From the NCBI GenBank assembly GCA_023390635.1, contig JAEWCM010000176.1:28138-92137 (forward strand): DNA of 64,000 nt, written 5' to 3'. The translations under genes and the position numbers were made by a program. Below, one piece after another: positions 50,587-59,889 of this stretch (its first letter is position 1; every line of letters begins with the position of its first letter). The notes beneath the pieces were generated by a model. It saw nothing but the letters and a program-made list of their open reading frames with translations. It ran no database searches and was not told the origin of the DNA. The stretch comes from Bacillota bacterium (GTDB lineage: Bacteria; Bacillota; Desulfitobacteriia; Desulfitobacteriales; Desulfitobacteriaceae).

Positions 50587-50889
50587 TTATATAATCTGAA
50601 ATACCTTGGTCAAACGTGTCAACTCAAAAATTTCCTTGACAGCACCGTGCAGTCCACTCAAAACGATCTGCCCCTGATGTTCCAGCACCCTTTTCTGCAC
50701 TGCCACCAATACTCCCAATCCTGAACTATCGATATAATCCACATGATCCATAGAAACATGAAAATTCTTGTACCCCTGATCCACATATTCCAAAAGAGAT
50801 TCACGTAAGCTGGCTGCATCATCTACATAAATCTTTCCTGATAATGTTACATTAACCTGTCCACTATTCACGTTAGTCTCAAAGTTCAT
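50587..50889 (-). CDS. STAS-domain anti-sigma factor antagonist
   Basis: A 100-residue SpoIIAA/RsbV-like protein. The phosphorylatable serine lies in YIDSSGLGVLVAVQ (residues 52-66), with the usual GKIYVDDAASLRESL start. When unphosphorylated it should bind an anti-sigma kinase. The HATPase protein encoded 38 bases upstream is the likely partner. The sigma factor is not adjacent. AGGAGGAG precedes the ATG. Confidence 0.87.
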   Translation of the reverse strand: MNFETNVNSGQVNVTLSGKIYVDDAASLRESLLEYVDQGYKNFHVSMDHVDYIDSSGLGVLVAVQKRVLEHQGQIVLSGLHGAVKEIFELTRLTKVFQII

Positions 50890-50927
50890 TTCTACTCCTC
50901 CTATTGTCTTTTCGTTTCACACTGCAA

Positions 50928-51377
50928 CTAATAAAGACTTTTAATAAGCATGACTTCATTTCCCTGAGCGTTGTACTCCACTTTGTCCGCGATGGACTTC
51001 ATTAATAAGAGCCCTCTGCCCGATTCCGCCGGACATTCCTCGACAGCCGAGTTTTCGTCTTGAATAAACCTTTCTTCCAGCTCCTGAAGCTTTTGGTTGC
51101 CGGGAAAACCCATTCCGTTATCTTCAACACTGGCCACCAATTTTTTCTGATCCACTACTTCCAACCTTACCGTAATAAGCTTCTTGCCATTTTTTACACA
51201 AGCATGTTTAAGGGCATTGTTAATTGCCTCATTGACCGCTGCTTCAAATAGATAGGTTTTACACACAGGCAAGTGACATAATGTTTCCTGGATGTACTGT
51301 CCGATTCCACTGCGGAAGCAACGGAAACTCTCTTGATCCTGAAATTTGATCTCAAGTACTTTTGTATGTCCAGACAC
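50928..51377 (-). CDS. RsbW/SpoIIAB-like serine kinase ATPase
   Basis: A 149-residue HATPase_c protein. The ATP-binding residues are in EAAVNEAINNALKHAC (N-box), SVEDNGMGFP (G1) and SGRGLLLMKSIADKVEY (G2). It probably phosphorylates the STAS protein encoded downstream and may hold a sigma factor or another partner. A GTG start has GGGAGAA upstream. Confidence 0.85.
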   Translation of the reverse strand: MSGHTKVLEIKFQDQESFRCFRSGIGQYIQETLCHLPVCKTYLFEAAVNEAINNALKHACVKNGKKLITVRLEVVDQKKLVASVEDNGMGFPGNQKLQELEERFIQDENSAVEECPAESGRGLLLMKSIADKVEYNAQGNEVMLIKSLY

Positions 51378-51481
51378 TTATCATTCTCCCCCATCTGTTT
51401 AAAATCGGGATCAAAGTATAGCATCTTCTTCCAGCATACCATAAAAAGTTTTTGCGCCATATAATCCCTAAGTATATTTTT

Positions 51482-51706
51482 CTAATCTAAGATAAGTTTG
51501 ATTTCCAGCGGCAAACGTTCCAAATGAGCACGCAATTCCGGCCAACAACTTTCTGTCGTTTGAATCAGCACAATTCCCTGCACTCTGTCAATTGTCGTGA
51601 TAACACCTAAATGGCCTAGTCCTTCCACCCACTTGGCCAGCATCTGTATGTTTTTTCTTGAAACTTTGGCTTTGATCAGAACATCCGCCGCCCCGGTTTG
51701 AATCAC
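51482..51706 (-). CDS. DUF4911-family small protein
   Basis: A 74-residue alpha/beta protein (VLIKAKVSRKNIQMLAKWVEGLGHLGVIT, in part) resembling DUF4911, a family found next to U32 peptidase genes in Clostridia (recalled). The stop-to-start distance to the U32 gene is zero bases, so they form one operon. Function unknown. Confidence 0.7.
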   Translation of the reverse strand: MIQTGAADVLIKAKVSRKNIQMLAKWVEGLGHLGVITTIDRVQGIVLIQTTESCWPELRAHLERLPLEIKLILD

Positions 51707-52993
51707 TTAACTGACCTCCTTCTCCTCTTTTTTTGCTTTACGCAAAATGCTGTACGGATTTAATTCCTTGGGTAATCTCAGTTTAAGCTTTTCTTTGGCG
51801 TGATTGGCTACCTGAACAGATTCGTTATCCTTATTCCACATTTCTTCCACCATAAATTCCCACGGCTCTTCATTGGGAGAAAGTACTTCCAGGGTTTCAC
51901 CACACCTAAAGTATCCTCGTTGCTCAATCCAGCAATAATGTTGTTTTCCCTGTCCTTCTCTTTCCCAAGTACACTCTAAGCTTTTAATTTCCGGCCTATC
52001 GGTGCATACTCCCACAAAGTCATAATCCCTTATATAATGCGAGGATTCCAAATTGTGAGAACTGGCGCCGGGCTTTCCAAACAAAAAACCAGGACTATAA
52101 TCACGATGGCTTACTTTATCCATTTCTGCATACCACTCAGGTAAATAACTTTGAAAAGCTTCCTCCCCTTCATTCCACAACACATCAATGGCCTGCCTAT
52201 ATACCTTGACAGTGCTTGCCACATAATGGGGACTTTTCATTCTGCCTTCAATCTTCCAGCTCTCGATCTCCAGAGGCTTAAGCAGAGGCAAATAAGGAAG
52301 CAGGCATAAGTCATGGGAATTAAAAATATAAGTACCCCGCTTATCCTCTTTCACCGGGAAAATTTCATTAGGACGTTTTTCTTCCATAATCCCATATTTC
52401 CAGCGGCAGGGCTGGGTACATTCCCCTTTGTTCGCATCCCTGCCTGTCAGATAGTTACTCATCAGGCAGCGCCCTGAATAGGACATGCACATCGCTCCAT
52501 GAACAAAGATCTCCAATTCGCACTTTGTTTTCCTGCGCAGCTGTTTCAGTTCTTCTAGGGTAAGTTCCCGAGCCAGTACCGCTCTTTCCACTCCTTGCTT
52601 CATCCAGAAATTAACCGCTGATGAATTAGTGGTGTTGGCCTGGGTACTGAGATGCAAGGGCAGGGAAGGAACGACTTCCTTAGCCAAAGCAAATATTCCC
52701 GGGTCGGAAACAATGGCTCCATCCGCCCCCAATTCATTGATCACCTTTAAATATTTGGGAAGATCGGTAAAATCCTGTTCATGGGCAAAGATATTAACGG
52801 TTATATATATTTTACACCCAAATCGATGTACATATTGAATTGCTTCATCCAATTCATCGAGATCAAAATTCCCGGCATAAGCCCGCAGGCCAAAAGTACT
52901 TCCGCCTACATAGACAGCATCAGCTCCATATGCCAAAGCATATTTCAATTTTTCCATATCTCCGGCCGGGGCCAGCAATTCAGGCTTTTTCAT
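51707..52993 (-). CDS. U32-family peptidase-like protein (TrhP/YrrO type)
   Basis: A 428-residue U32 protein. The start is PELLAPAGDMEKLKYALAYGADAVYVGG. The cysteine-rich block has HGAMCMSYSGRCLMSNYLTGRDANKGECTQPCRW (in part), with cysteines that hold an Fe-S cluster in this family. The TrhP/YrrO subgroup takes part in 5-hydroxyuridine formation in tRNA. Classic U32 members are called collagenases, but protease activity is doubtful. Only one copy is seen, where Bacillus has yrrN and yrrO. Confidence 0.87.
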   Translation of the reverse strand: MKKPELLAPAGDMEKLKYALAYGADAVYVGGSTFGLRAYAGNFDLDELDEAIQYVHRFGCKIYITVNIFAHEQDFTDLPKYLKVINELGADGAIVSDPGIFALAKEVVPSLPLHLSTQANTTNSSAVNFWMKQGVERAVLARELTLEELKQLRRKTKCELEIFVHGAMCMSYSGRCLMSNYLTGRDANKGECTQPCRWKYGIMEEKRPNEIFPVKEDKRGTYIFNSHDLCLLPYLPLLKPLEIESWKIEGRMKSPHYVASTVKVYRQAIDVLWNEGEEAFQSYLPEWYAEMDKVSHRDYSPGFLFGKPGASSHNLESSHYIRDYDFVGVCTDRPEIKSLECTWEREGQGKQHYCWIEQRGYFRCGETLEVLSPNEEPWEFMVEEMWNKDNESVQVANHAKEKLKLRLPKELNPYSILRKAKKEEKEVS

Positions 52994-53043
52994 GACGATT
53001 CTCCATTCGTTTGACTGTTTCCATCCTGCGTACTATGTTTCAT

Positions 53044-54069
53044 CTATTGATATTTGGCTTGATTTTTAAGCTGCTCCTGATAAGTTTTGGAAAAGGCATG
53101 ATATCCATCCCCTTTGGCCACATAATAAATATAATCGGTTTTATCCGGATGGAGCACCGCCTGCAGCGAAGAACTTCCCGGGCTGGCAATCGGACCCGGC
53201 GGCAGTCCGATATGCAAATAAGTATTATAGGGTGATTCAATCTTTAAATCATCATAAGTGAGTAAAACTTTAGATTTAGGCAGCAAAAATTGAATAGTAG
53301 CATCAATTTGCAAAGGCATGTTGATCTTAAGCCTGTTAAACATCACAGAAGCTATGGTTGGCCTCTCCTCTGCCTTTACCGCTTCCCGCTCAACCATAGA
53401 GGCAAGAGTCACCCATTGGTGAATGGAGAGACCGGACTGCTTCAGCTGTGCCACATTTTCTGCCGTCAGCTCTTGGGAAAAACGTTTCAGCATCACATCA
53501 ATTAATTCATGGGCTGTTGTTTTCGGTTCAAAAAAGTAGGTATCGGGAAAAAGATATCCTTCGAGACGATGTTCCCCGGAAGGCAGATTTTTCAAAAAAT
53601 CATAAGCGAAATCATCCTTTTCCATGACGTGCATCAATTCATTCTCGGTGGATAATCCCTTGGCTGTTAAAGTTTGAATAATTTGTTTTACAGTATAGCC
53701 TTCTGGAATAGTCACCTTTACCGTATTCGGCATCTGCGGGACTGTAATCGTGTTTAAAATTTCTTGCGGGGTCATATGAGGTGATATGCTGTAAACACCA
53801 GGCATCAAACTGCTTTCCGCCTTTGATGAGCGGACCAGATACTTAAATATTATCGCACTGCGAATAAGCTTCTTATTCTCCAGTTCCTGGGCTACTTGCG
53901 CAGTAGTGGCTCCCTGATTAATCGTAAAATTAACAACTTGTTTATCCGTTGATGCTGGCTGCTTCGCCCACTGCCACCAGCCCCATCCGCCCAATCCCGC
54001 TATAAGAATCAGAATCAGTACATAATTAACCAGGCCTTTTTTCTTTAATGGCTTCTTTCTCAACATCAT
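53044..54069 (-). CDS. mltG: endolytic murein transglycosylase MltG
   Basis: A 341-residue YceG-family protein. One membrane helix (about residues 15-32), a LysM-like domain (FTINQGATTAQVAQELENKKLI, in part), then the catalytic domain with the glutamate in ASMVEREA and QIDATIQFLL near the end. It cuts glycan strands in new peptidoglycan outside the membrane and helps set strand length. The tandem ATG ATG start has GGAAGA before it. It lies downstream of vanW. Confidence 0.93.
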   Translation of the reverse strand: MMLRKKPLKKKGLVNYVLILILIAGLGGWGWWQWAKQPASTDKQVVNFTINQGATTAQVAQELENKKLIRSAIIFKYLVRSSKAESSLMPGVYSISPHMTPQEILNTITVPQMPNTVKVTIPEGYTVKQIIQTLTAKGLSTENELMHVMEKDDFAYDFLKNLPSGEHRLEGYLFPDTYFFEPKTTAHELIDVMLKRFSQELTAENVAQLKQSGLSIHQWVTLASMVEREAVKAEERPTIASVMFNRLKINMPLQIDATIQFLLPKSKVLLTYDDLKIESPYNTYLHIGLPPGPIASPGSSSLQAVLHPDKTDYIYYVAKGDGYHAFSKTYQEQLKNQAKYQ

Positions 54070-54125
54070 TCTTCCAAGACCTCAGCACCGTTGGGCAAAT
54101 AAACATCTCTTTTACTCTGCCTCTT

Positions 54126-55478
54126 CTATTCTTGAAAATTACGCCTTGGTCCGATCCTTTCGATTTTATTGGATGGTTTATATACATCCTTGCTGAGCAA
54201 TTGCTGGTTCTCTTCACCTTTACTGTTTTTTACAATTTTATAAGTAGAAACGGTATATCCTTTTGTTCCCTTCTGCTCAACCACCCTTTTTCCAGGTGCC
54301 AAATTGGCATCATAATGACGCTCTGTGTTAAAATTGACAACCTTCTCCACAACATGGGTAATTTGTACGGTTTGATCAGTTTTTTTGCCGTAGACTTTAA
54401 TCCGCAATACCCCTCCGCCTGCTTCCACGCGTAAATAAATAAAGTTGGGAAAAGGATTCTTCAACTTCAAATCCAGGTTAGGATAATTAACCGTAGCATC
54501 CTGACCGAGTGGAACATAATTAATTGCCACTGCGTGGGGATGCCGTTCTACAATTTCTAAATTAGCCAATAGCGCAATATTGTATAAGGTAGAAGTTACC
54601 TGGCAAATTCCTCCGCCTGTTCCTTCTACATACTCATTGTTAATAATGACATAGGCATCTTTATATCCTCGTTCTGGGGTTCGCGGTCCGACTAAATCAT
54701 TAAAAGATATAGTTTCATTAGGCCTTAATAATTTATTATCGAATATTTTAGCCGCTTTCTCCAGATTCGAACTACGATTTTTTTCATTCACATTATACTT
54801 CGTTTCAAATTCACAGATCAGGCCGTCAAAGGCAAGCTGCTGAATCGATTCAGTGGACACTTGCGGCGCAACAGATGTTACGACAACATCCACTTCCTCC
54901 GGCAGATCATTCAAAGCAATATTCTTCAACTGGTCCACCGTACCCGAATAATTAACCGTCCAGCCTTCTTGTGCGGGAGTAACTTTAAACGTATCATTTT
55001 CAATGGTGAAAGTTGCATTGACCGGTTTCTGTGTGAATTTCTCATATAGGGCCTGTAACTGAGCTGACTTTTCTTCAAATTTCACTTCAGCATTGACTTT
55101 TCTCCCCGGATTATTATTAACGGTCTGCCAGGTCTTTTCCTCATCGACAGTCATCCCTAAATCTTTAAGAGATACTGACTCATCCATCCCATTGTACACT
55201 AGCTTGATTTTTTGTTCCAGCTTCTTGGAAGACCACTCCCCGATTTTTTTTCGAGCACTGTTTTCTTTCAGGCCTCCCAGCTGGCAATCCTCCACTGCGC
55301 TCCCTTCCGGCAACTTTTCATTATCCTTTCTCTCCCCCGCAACGGAAGATTTTCCATTAGACGAATCCAGAGAACTCCCCTCTCTCGACCCTTCCGTGCA
55401 TCCACCTAAAAAACTCATACTTGCGATGATTAAAGTTAAGAAAAAGAATTGATTCCACTGTTTCCCCAGACATTTCAT
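54126..55478 (-). CDS. VanW-family lipoprotein
   Basis: A 450-residue protein with a lipobox-like LGGC at residues 24-27, a Ser-rich linker, a peptidoglycan-binding-4-like repeat region (about 85-210), and the VanW domain with LLRPNETISFNDLVGPRTPERGY (in part) and GGGICQVTSTLYNIALLANLEIVERHPH. The family is linked to the cell wall and was first named from vancomycin-resistance operons. Its real activity is not settled. A C-terminal G5-like tail may be present. It is followed by mltG after about 55 bases. Confidence 0.86.
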   Translation of the reverse strand: MKCLGKQWNQFFFLTLIIASMSFLGGCTEGSREGSSLDSSNGKSSVAGERKDNEKLPEGSAVEDCQLGGLKENSARKKIGEWSSKKLEQKIKLVYNGMDESVSLKDLGMTVDEEKTWQTVNNNPGRKVNAEVKFEEKSAQLQALYEKFTQKPVNATFTIENDTFKVTPAQEGWTVNYSGTVDQLKNIALNDLPEEVDVVVTSVAPQVSTESIQQLAFDGLICEFETKYNVNEKNRSSNLEKAAKIFDNKLLRPNETISFNDLVGPRTPERGYKDAYVIINNEYVEGTGGGICQVTSTLYNIALLANLEIVERHPHAVAINYVPLGQDATVNYPNLDLKLKNPFPNFIYLRVEAGGGVLRIKVYGKKTDQTVQITHVVEKVVNFNTERHYDANLAPGKRVVEQKGTKGYTVSTYKIVKNSKGEENQQLLSKDVYKPSNKIERIGPRRNFQE

Positions 55479-55583
55479 TCGCTCACCTCACGGTTATCTA
55501 AATCACAGCATCACTCCTCATAGTTTTTCCTAAATTCTCAAAAACTTTTCCTATTTATAAAACTTTATTACAAAATAAAATAA

Positions 55584-55607
55584 GGAATCTGGACAGCGCC
55601 AGATTCC
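55584..55607 (-). terminator. terminator downstream of the DUF1292 gene
   Basis: A 9-bp stem GGAATCTGG/CCAGATTCC with a 6-base loop is followed on the minus strand by TTATTTTATTTTG. It ends the alaS-ireB-ruvX-DUF1292 operon. Confidence 0.85.
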
Positions 55608-55643
55608 CAATATTTAATCATCTAAATTGTCAGGCAACGATTC

Positions 55644-55952
55644 TTAGTCTTCTTCGTCATCCATGCTTTCCCAAGCATCAGCTATTTTTTCCCATTCCTC
55701 GTCGTCTTCAATGTCCATTAACAGCTCATTGCCGTTTTCATCTTTGCCCAACTTGAGAATGATTGCCTCATCCTCTTCTTCATCTTCTCCAGCCAAAGGC
55801 ATCAGTACAAAGTAAGCTGATCCATCAACTTCCAATGTATCCAAGTGGAGAAACTCATGATCTTTTCCGTCATCATCAGTAAGAACAATCGTATCAAATT
55901 CTTCTAATTCGTGGCCATGATCGTGATCGTGATCGTGGTTATGGTCAGTCAT
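55644..55952 (-). CDS. DUF1292-family protein (YrzB-like)
   Basis: A 102-residue very acidic protein. It begins with a histidine/aspartate repeat (MTDHNHDHDHDHGH) that could bind metal. The core TIVLTDDDGKDHEFLHLDTLEVDG and YFVLMPL match DUF1292 (YrzB of Bacillus). Its function is unknown. It follows ruvX in the conserved alaS-yrzL-yrrK-yrzB order, AAGAGGTGA before the ATG. Confidence 0.88.
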   Translation of the reverse strand: MTDHNHDHDHDHGHELEEFDTIVLTDDDGKDHEFLHLDTLEVDGSAYFVLMPLAGEDEEEDEAIILKLGKDENGNELLMDIEDDEEWEKIADAWESMDDEED

Positions 55953-56018
55953 TCAATTCACCTCTTATCAAAGATATTGTCATTGTACTCTCATAGGTAA
56001 TGATTGTCAAATGAATGT

Positions 56019-56435
56019 CTATTCATTTTTTTGCCTGCGCCGGTTCAGATAGCCTTGAAGAATAAAGACAGCCGCCATTTTATCAATCACTTGCTTGCGC
56101 TTGGCACGGGATACGTCCCCTTCCAACAATAATCGTTCCGCCGCCACTGTGCTTAATCTTTCATCCCATAATAAAACAGGTAATGCAAAAGCCTGGCGTA
56201 ACTTATCGGCAAATTCCAGGGTTACCTCAGAGCGGGGACCTAATGTACCATTCATATTTTTTGGATGGCCGAGCACAATTTCCTCCACTTCATAGCTGCG
56301 AAGCAGTTCTCCCAGCTCTTCCATCTCCCTGGGAGAGCGGCGGATGGTCTTGACACCTTGTGCGGTCCACAGCATGGGATCACTGACTGCTACACCGATG
56401 GTCCGCTCCCCAAAATCCAACCCCATAATCCTCAC
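56019..56435 (-). CDS. ruvX: Holliday junction resolvase-like RuvX (YqgF)
   Basis: A 138-residue RNase H-fold protein ([19 protein letters not shown], then [10 protein letters not shown], and [14 protein letters not shown]). It is thought to process branched DNA or the 5' end of 16S pre-rRNA. The GTG at 56435 is preferred: AGAGGAG lies 8 bases upstream, and the start then matches other RuvX proteins. The ATG three codons on, or one seven codons earlier, are alternatives. It follows ireB on the same strand. Confidence 0.92.
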   Translation of the reverse strand: MRIMGLDFGERTIGVAVSDPMLWTAQGVKTIRRSPREMEELGELLRSYEVEEIVLGHPKNMNGTLGPRSEVTLEFADKLRQAFALPVLLWDERLSTVAAERLLLEGDVSRAKRKQVIDKMAAVFILQGYLNRRRQKNE

Positions 56436-56495
56436 CCCTGAGTCTCCTCTCCCCATTAGCCTCTTCCGTTGAAAAGAAAAACTAAAAGCATCATA

Positions 56496-56529
56496 GGCAA
56501 ACCCTCACTTGTTGCAGCGAGGGTTTGCC
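56496..56529 (-). terminator. hairpin between ireB and ruvX
   Basis: GGCAAACCCTC pairs with GAGGGTTTGCC over 11 bp, with a 12-base loop. A T-rich run comes only 9-15 bases later on the minus strand. It may act as an attenuator or processing site rather than a full stop, because ruvX lies directly downstream. Confidence 0.55.
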
Positions 56530-56544
56530 CGCCTAAAGAAAAAT

Positions 56545-56802
56545 TTATTTTTCTTCCTGCAAATAGTAACGAACCAATTCCTCCATCAATTCATAACGTT
56601 CCAATTTGCGAATCAATGCCCGGGCTTGATTGTGACTGGTGATGTAAACGGGATCGCCAGATATGAGATAGCCGACCAACTGGTTAATCGGGTCATACCC
56701 CTTTTCCTGCAAGGCTGCATAAACCAGTTGCAATATTTCCCGTGCAGAAACTTCCTCTTCACCGCCCGCTCTAAACATCATTGTTTCTTCCAATCGATCC
56801 AA
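56545..56802 (-). CDS. ireB: IreB-family regulatory phosphoprotein (UPF0297)
   Basis: An 85-residue protein of the YrzL/IreB family: [40 protein letters not shown] (in part) is the signature. In Enterococcus IreB is phosphorylated by the Ser/Thr kinase IreK. The TTG at 56802 is taken as start because AAGGAGGAG lies just before it. A TTG seven codons earlier would sit on that site. It is in the conserved place after alaS. Confidence 0.9.
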   Translation of the reverse strand: MDRLEETMMFRAGGEEEVSAREILQLVYAALQEKGYDPINQLVGYLISGDPVYITSHNQARALIRKLERYELMEELVRYYLQEEK

Positions 56803-56924
56803 GGGCTTCTCCTCCTTTCGCAATCCCGATCGGTTCTGACATTGCTGAACCTTACGGGGTACTAATGCAAGAAAAATTTTTCAATCTAATTTAGTTTATT
56901 CTGTCCCGGCTCGGCTTTTTCCTT

Positions 56925-59552
56925 TTATTTCTGCAAAAAACTTTTTAAAATTGCCGGCACTTTATCTATGGCCTCTCCCACTTTGCTGGGATCTTTACCA
57001 CCGGCTTGAGCCATATCAGGCCTTCCGCCACCGCCGCCGCCGGTAATTTTCGCCACTTCTTTAATAATTTGCCCTGCATTAAGGCCAATTAAACCTCCAA
57101 ATACAGCAACAACCCAATTTACTTTGCCTTCCGTAACAGCTCCGAGCACAATAACCCCTTTTTTGAGCTTATCTTTCAATAAGTCGGCCATTTGTCTCAG
57201 TCCGTCCATATCAGGACTCTGAACCTGAGCGGCTAGCACCTGAATACCATCCACCTCTTGTACACTTTCCAGCAAGCCACTTACTTCAGCTTTCGCCAAT
57301 TTACCCTGAAGCTGCTGAATTTCTTTTTCCAGATCCTTCACCTGACTAACCAAAGCTGCCACTTTTCTTTCCGCATCTTCCGGCTGAGCTTTCAACAATT
57401 GTCCGATCCCTGCCAGCTCTCGCTCTCTGCTGCGTAGGAAATTAAGACTTTCTAAACCTGCTGTCGCTTCCAATCTGCGCAGCCCGGCGCCGATACCGCC
57501 CTCGGAAAGAATTTTCACCAAACCGATTTCTCCGGTATGGTGTACATGGGTTCCTCCACATAATTCTTTACTAAAATTGCCCATTTTAACCACGCGCACC
57601 ACATCGCCGTATTTTTCTCCAAACAAAGCGGTCGCTCCAGCTTTCTTCGCTGCATCCAATTCCATTTCCGCCACATCGACACTCAGATCGTTCAACACTG
57701 CCTGGTTGACCAGATCCTCCACTTTGCTCAATTCTTCCGGAGTCAGCGAAGAAAAATGAGTAAAATCAAAGCGCAGTCTCTCACCAGTCACCAATGACCC
57801 TGCCTGCTGCACATGATCCCCCAGCACTGTGCGGAGCGCAGCCTGCACCAGATGGGTCGCACTGTGATGACGGGCTGTAGCCAATCGGACAGCAGCATCT
57901 ACCACCGCTTCCACCGTTTCACCTGCATGAAGGACACCCTGAGTGATCAGCACCCGATGATAAAAGGTTCCTGTCACACCTTTTTTAACCTCTAATATCT
58001 TGCCTTCAGCACGAGCTGTACGGATCATCCCCTGATCGGCTGCCTGTCCGCCGCTCTCTGCATAAAAAGGTGTTTCGGACAAAAAGCACAGCACTTCTTC
58101 TCCTTCACCTGCTTCTCCGATTTCCTCTCCTTCTTTAAACAAGGCCATGACTTGAACGGAGCTTGCAGTTTTTTCGTAGCCTATAAAAGGCGTAATTCCC
58201 AAGACCTTCGCCTTCTCAATCACTGCAGGGCTGTCTCCTTTGACCTGCTTTTGCTGGGACTGGGCTTTAGCCTTCTGCCGGTGTTCTTCAGCCGCGGCCT
58301 GGAAGGCTTCCATATCTATGGAGATACCCTGTTCCTCCAGCATTTCCTCTGTCAGCTCCACCGGGAAGCCATACGTTTCATAAAGATAAAAGGCATCCTC
58401 TCCTGACAGCACTATGTCACCCTGGCTCTTAAGATTGTTCACTTTTTGCTGTAGAATTTCCGTTCCCTGTTCCAGAGTGGCCTGAAAATTGCGTTCCTCC
58501 AGGCGGAGATGGTTAAGAATAAAATTTTCGTTTTCTTTAAGTTCCGGATAATGATGAGTGTAATCCCGTTGAATGATACCAAATACCTGGTCAAGGAAAG
58601 GTTTCTCAATTCCCAGCAAACGGGCATAGCGCACAGCCCGACGCAGGATACGACGCAGCACATAGCCCCGTCCTTCATTATCCGGGCGGATACCATCCGC
58701 CAGCATAAAGGAAACGGCCCGGGCATGATCTGCCACTACTTTCAAAGCCAAATCGTCTTTCGGGTTTTCCTTATATTTCTTACCGGCCAGAGCAGCCACC
58801 TGATCAATGATCGGACGGAATAAATCGGTGTCAAAGTTGGATTCAACTCCCTGCATCACGGAAGCAATCCTCTCCAGGCCCATACCTGTATCGATGTTTT
58901 GCTTGGGAAGAGGAGTGAGGTTTCCTGCCTCATCCCGGTTATATTGCATGAACACCAAATTCCAGATTTCTAAAAAACGGTCACAGTCGCAGCCGATGGC
59001 ACAATCCGGTTTGCCGCAACCCCTGCTTTCCCCTAGATCAACATAAATTTCCGAGCAAGGACCGCAGGGACCGGTCGGACCGGCTGCCCAAAAATCCTCT
59101 GCATCATCCACTACCCGGGCTGGATCAACACCAGCTTTCTCAGTCCAGAAACGGCGGGCTTCTTCATCTTCCGGATAAACCGTAATCCACAATTTTTCTT
59201 TAGGGACTTTCAACACTTCCGTAATGTATTCCCAAGCCCAGGGAATCACTTCAGCTTTGAAATAATCACCAAAAGAGAAATTTCCCAGCATTTCAAAAAA
59301 AGTATGATGGCGGGCGGTCTTACCTACTTCCTCCAAATCAGGCGTCCGTACGCATTTCTGGGCAGTGGTTGCTCTGTGAAAAGGTGGCTCCACTCTACGC
59401 TGGAAGTATGGCTTAAAGGGTACCATTCCTGCCACCGTCAGCAGTAAAGTAGGATCATCCTTAGGAATAAGGGAAGCACTGGGCAAGATTCGGTGACCCT
59501 TCGCTTCAAAGAATTTTAAAAACATTTCTCTTAACTGATTTCCTGTATACAT
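56925..59552 (-). CDS. alaS: alanyl-tRNA synthetase
   Basis: An 875-residue class II synthetase. Catalytic domain motifs near the start (FFEMLGNFSFGDYFK, FLEIWNLVFMQY), an editing domain with HHSATHL and CGGTHVHHTGEIG zinc-binding residues, a coiled coil and a C-terminal DHHA1 domain with GGGGGGRPDMAQAGG. It charges tRNA-Ala and clears mischarged Ser/Gly. ATG 59552 has GGAGGG 7 bases before it. An ATG nine codons earlier is less likely. Expression should depend on the T-box leader. Confidence 0.97.
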   Translation of the reverse strand: MYTGNQLREMFLKFFEAKGHRILPSASLIPKDDPTLLLTVAGMVPFKPYFQRRVEPPFHRATTAQKCVRTPDLEEVGKTARHHTFFEMLGNFSFGDYFKAEVIPWAWEYITEVLKVPKEKLWITVYPEDEEARRFWTEKAGVDPARVVDDAEDFWAAGPTGPCGPCSEIYVDLGESRGCGKPDCAIGCDCDRFLEIWNLVFMQYNRDEAGNLTPLPKQNIDTGMGLERIASVMQGVESNFDTDLFRPIIDQVAALAGKKYKENPKDDLALKVVADHARAVSFMLADGIRPDNEGRGYVLRRILRRAVRYARLLGIEKPFLDQVFGIIQRDYTHHYPELKENENFILNHLRLEERNFQATLEQGTEILQQKVNNLKSQGDIVLSGEDAFYLYETYGFPVELTEEMLEEQGISIDMEAFQAAAEEHRQKAKAQSQQKQVKGDSPAVIEKAKVLGITPFIGYEKTASSVQVMALFKEGEEIGEAGEGEEVLCFLSETPFYAESGGQAADQGMIRTARAEGKILEVKKGVTGTFYHRVLITQGVLHAGETVEAVVDAAVRLATARHHSATHLVQAALRTVLGDHVQQAGSLVTGERLRFDFTHFSSLTPEELSKVEDLVNQAVLNDLSVDVAEMELDAAKKAGATALFGEKYGDVVRVVKMGNFSKELCGGTHVHHTGEIGLVKILSEGGIGAGLRRLEATAGLESLNFLRSRERELAGIGQLLKAQPEDAERKVAALVSQVKDLEKEIQQLQGKLAKAEVSGLLESVQEVDGIQVLAAQVQSPDMDGLRQMADLLKDKLKKGVIVLGAVTEGKVNWVVAVFGGLIGLNAGQIIKEVAKITGGGGGGRPDMAQAGGKDPSKVGEAIDKVPAILKSFLQK

Positions 59553-59605
59553 TGCCGTCCCTCCGAAAATTAAAATCACTATAAGTCCTGAAAATAAAAT
59601 AAACC

Positions 59606-59835
59606 CGCCCTAAAATCAGGGGCGAGTTATCCGCGGTACCACCCTGCTTACCTGTCTTCCGCCACAACAGCGAATGGACAGATCGCTTTATCGACAGTCA
59701 TCTGCCTTGCACTTAACGCGTGCCACGGCAAGGATTACTTGCCCTCGGAAATAGCATTCGCCTTGATGAAATAACTCTTCGCACCTCCCAGAGTCTCTCT
59801 GCAACTTCGATCAAAACTACTTATTTTCTTCATCG
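59606..59835 (-). ncRNA. T-box leader (tRNA-Ala-sensing riboswitch) of alaS
   Basis: The T-box core AGGGTGGTACCGCGG is present on the minus strand (complement of 59631-59645). It is followed by a terminator helix CGCCC/GGGCG (59606-59624) and a T-rich run to 59590. Upstream lies a Stem I-like region starting near 59830 with AAGTAG and a GGTG motif. A GCT triplet (complement of 59753-59755) is a candidate alanine specifier. Uncharged tRNA-Ala would favour the antiterminator and alaS expression. Confidence 0.93.
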
Positions 59836-59860
59836 GTTTAAATTGATAATTTATGGTGAA

Positions 59861-59889
59861 AGTATACAAAAGCCGTTGTTTTTTGTCAA
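59861..59889 (-). promoter_or_regulatory. sigma-A-type promoter of alaS
   Basis: On the minus strand TTGACA (59884-59889) and TATACT (59861-59866) are separated by exactly 17 bases. Transcription would start near 59854, just before the T-box. The -35 overlaps the end of the upstream permease gene. Confidence 0.88.
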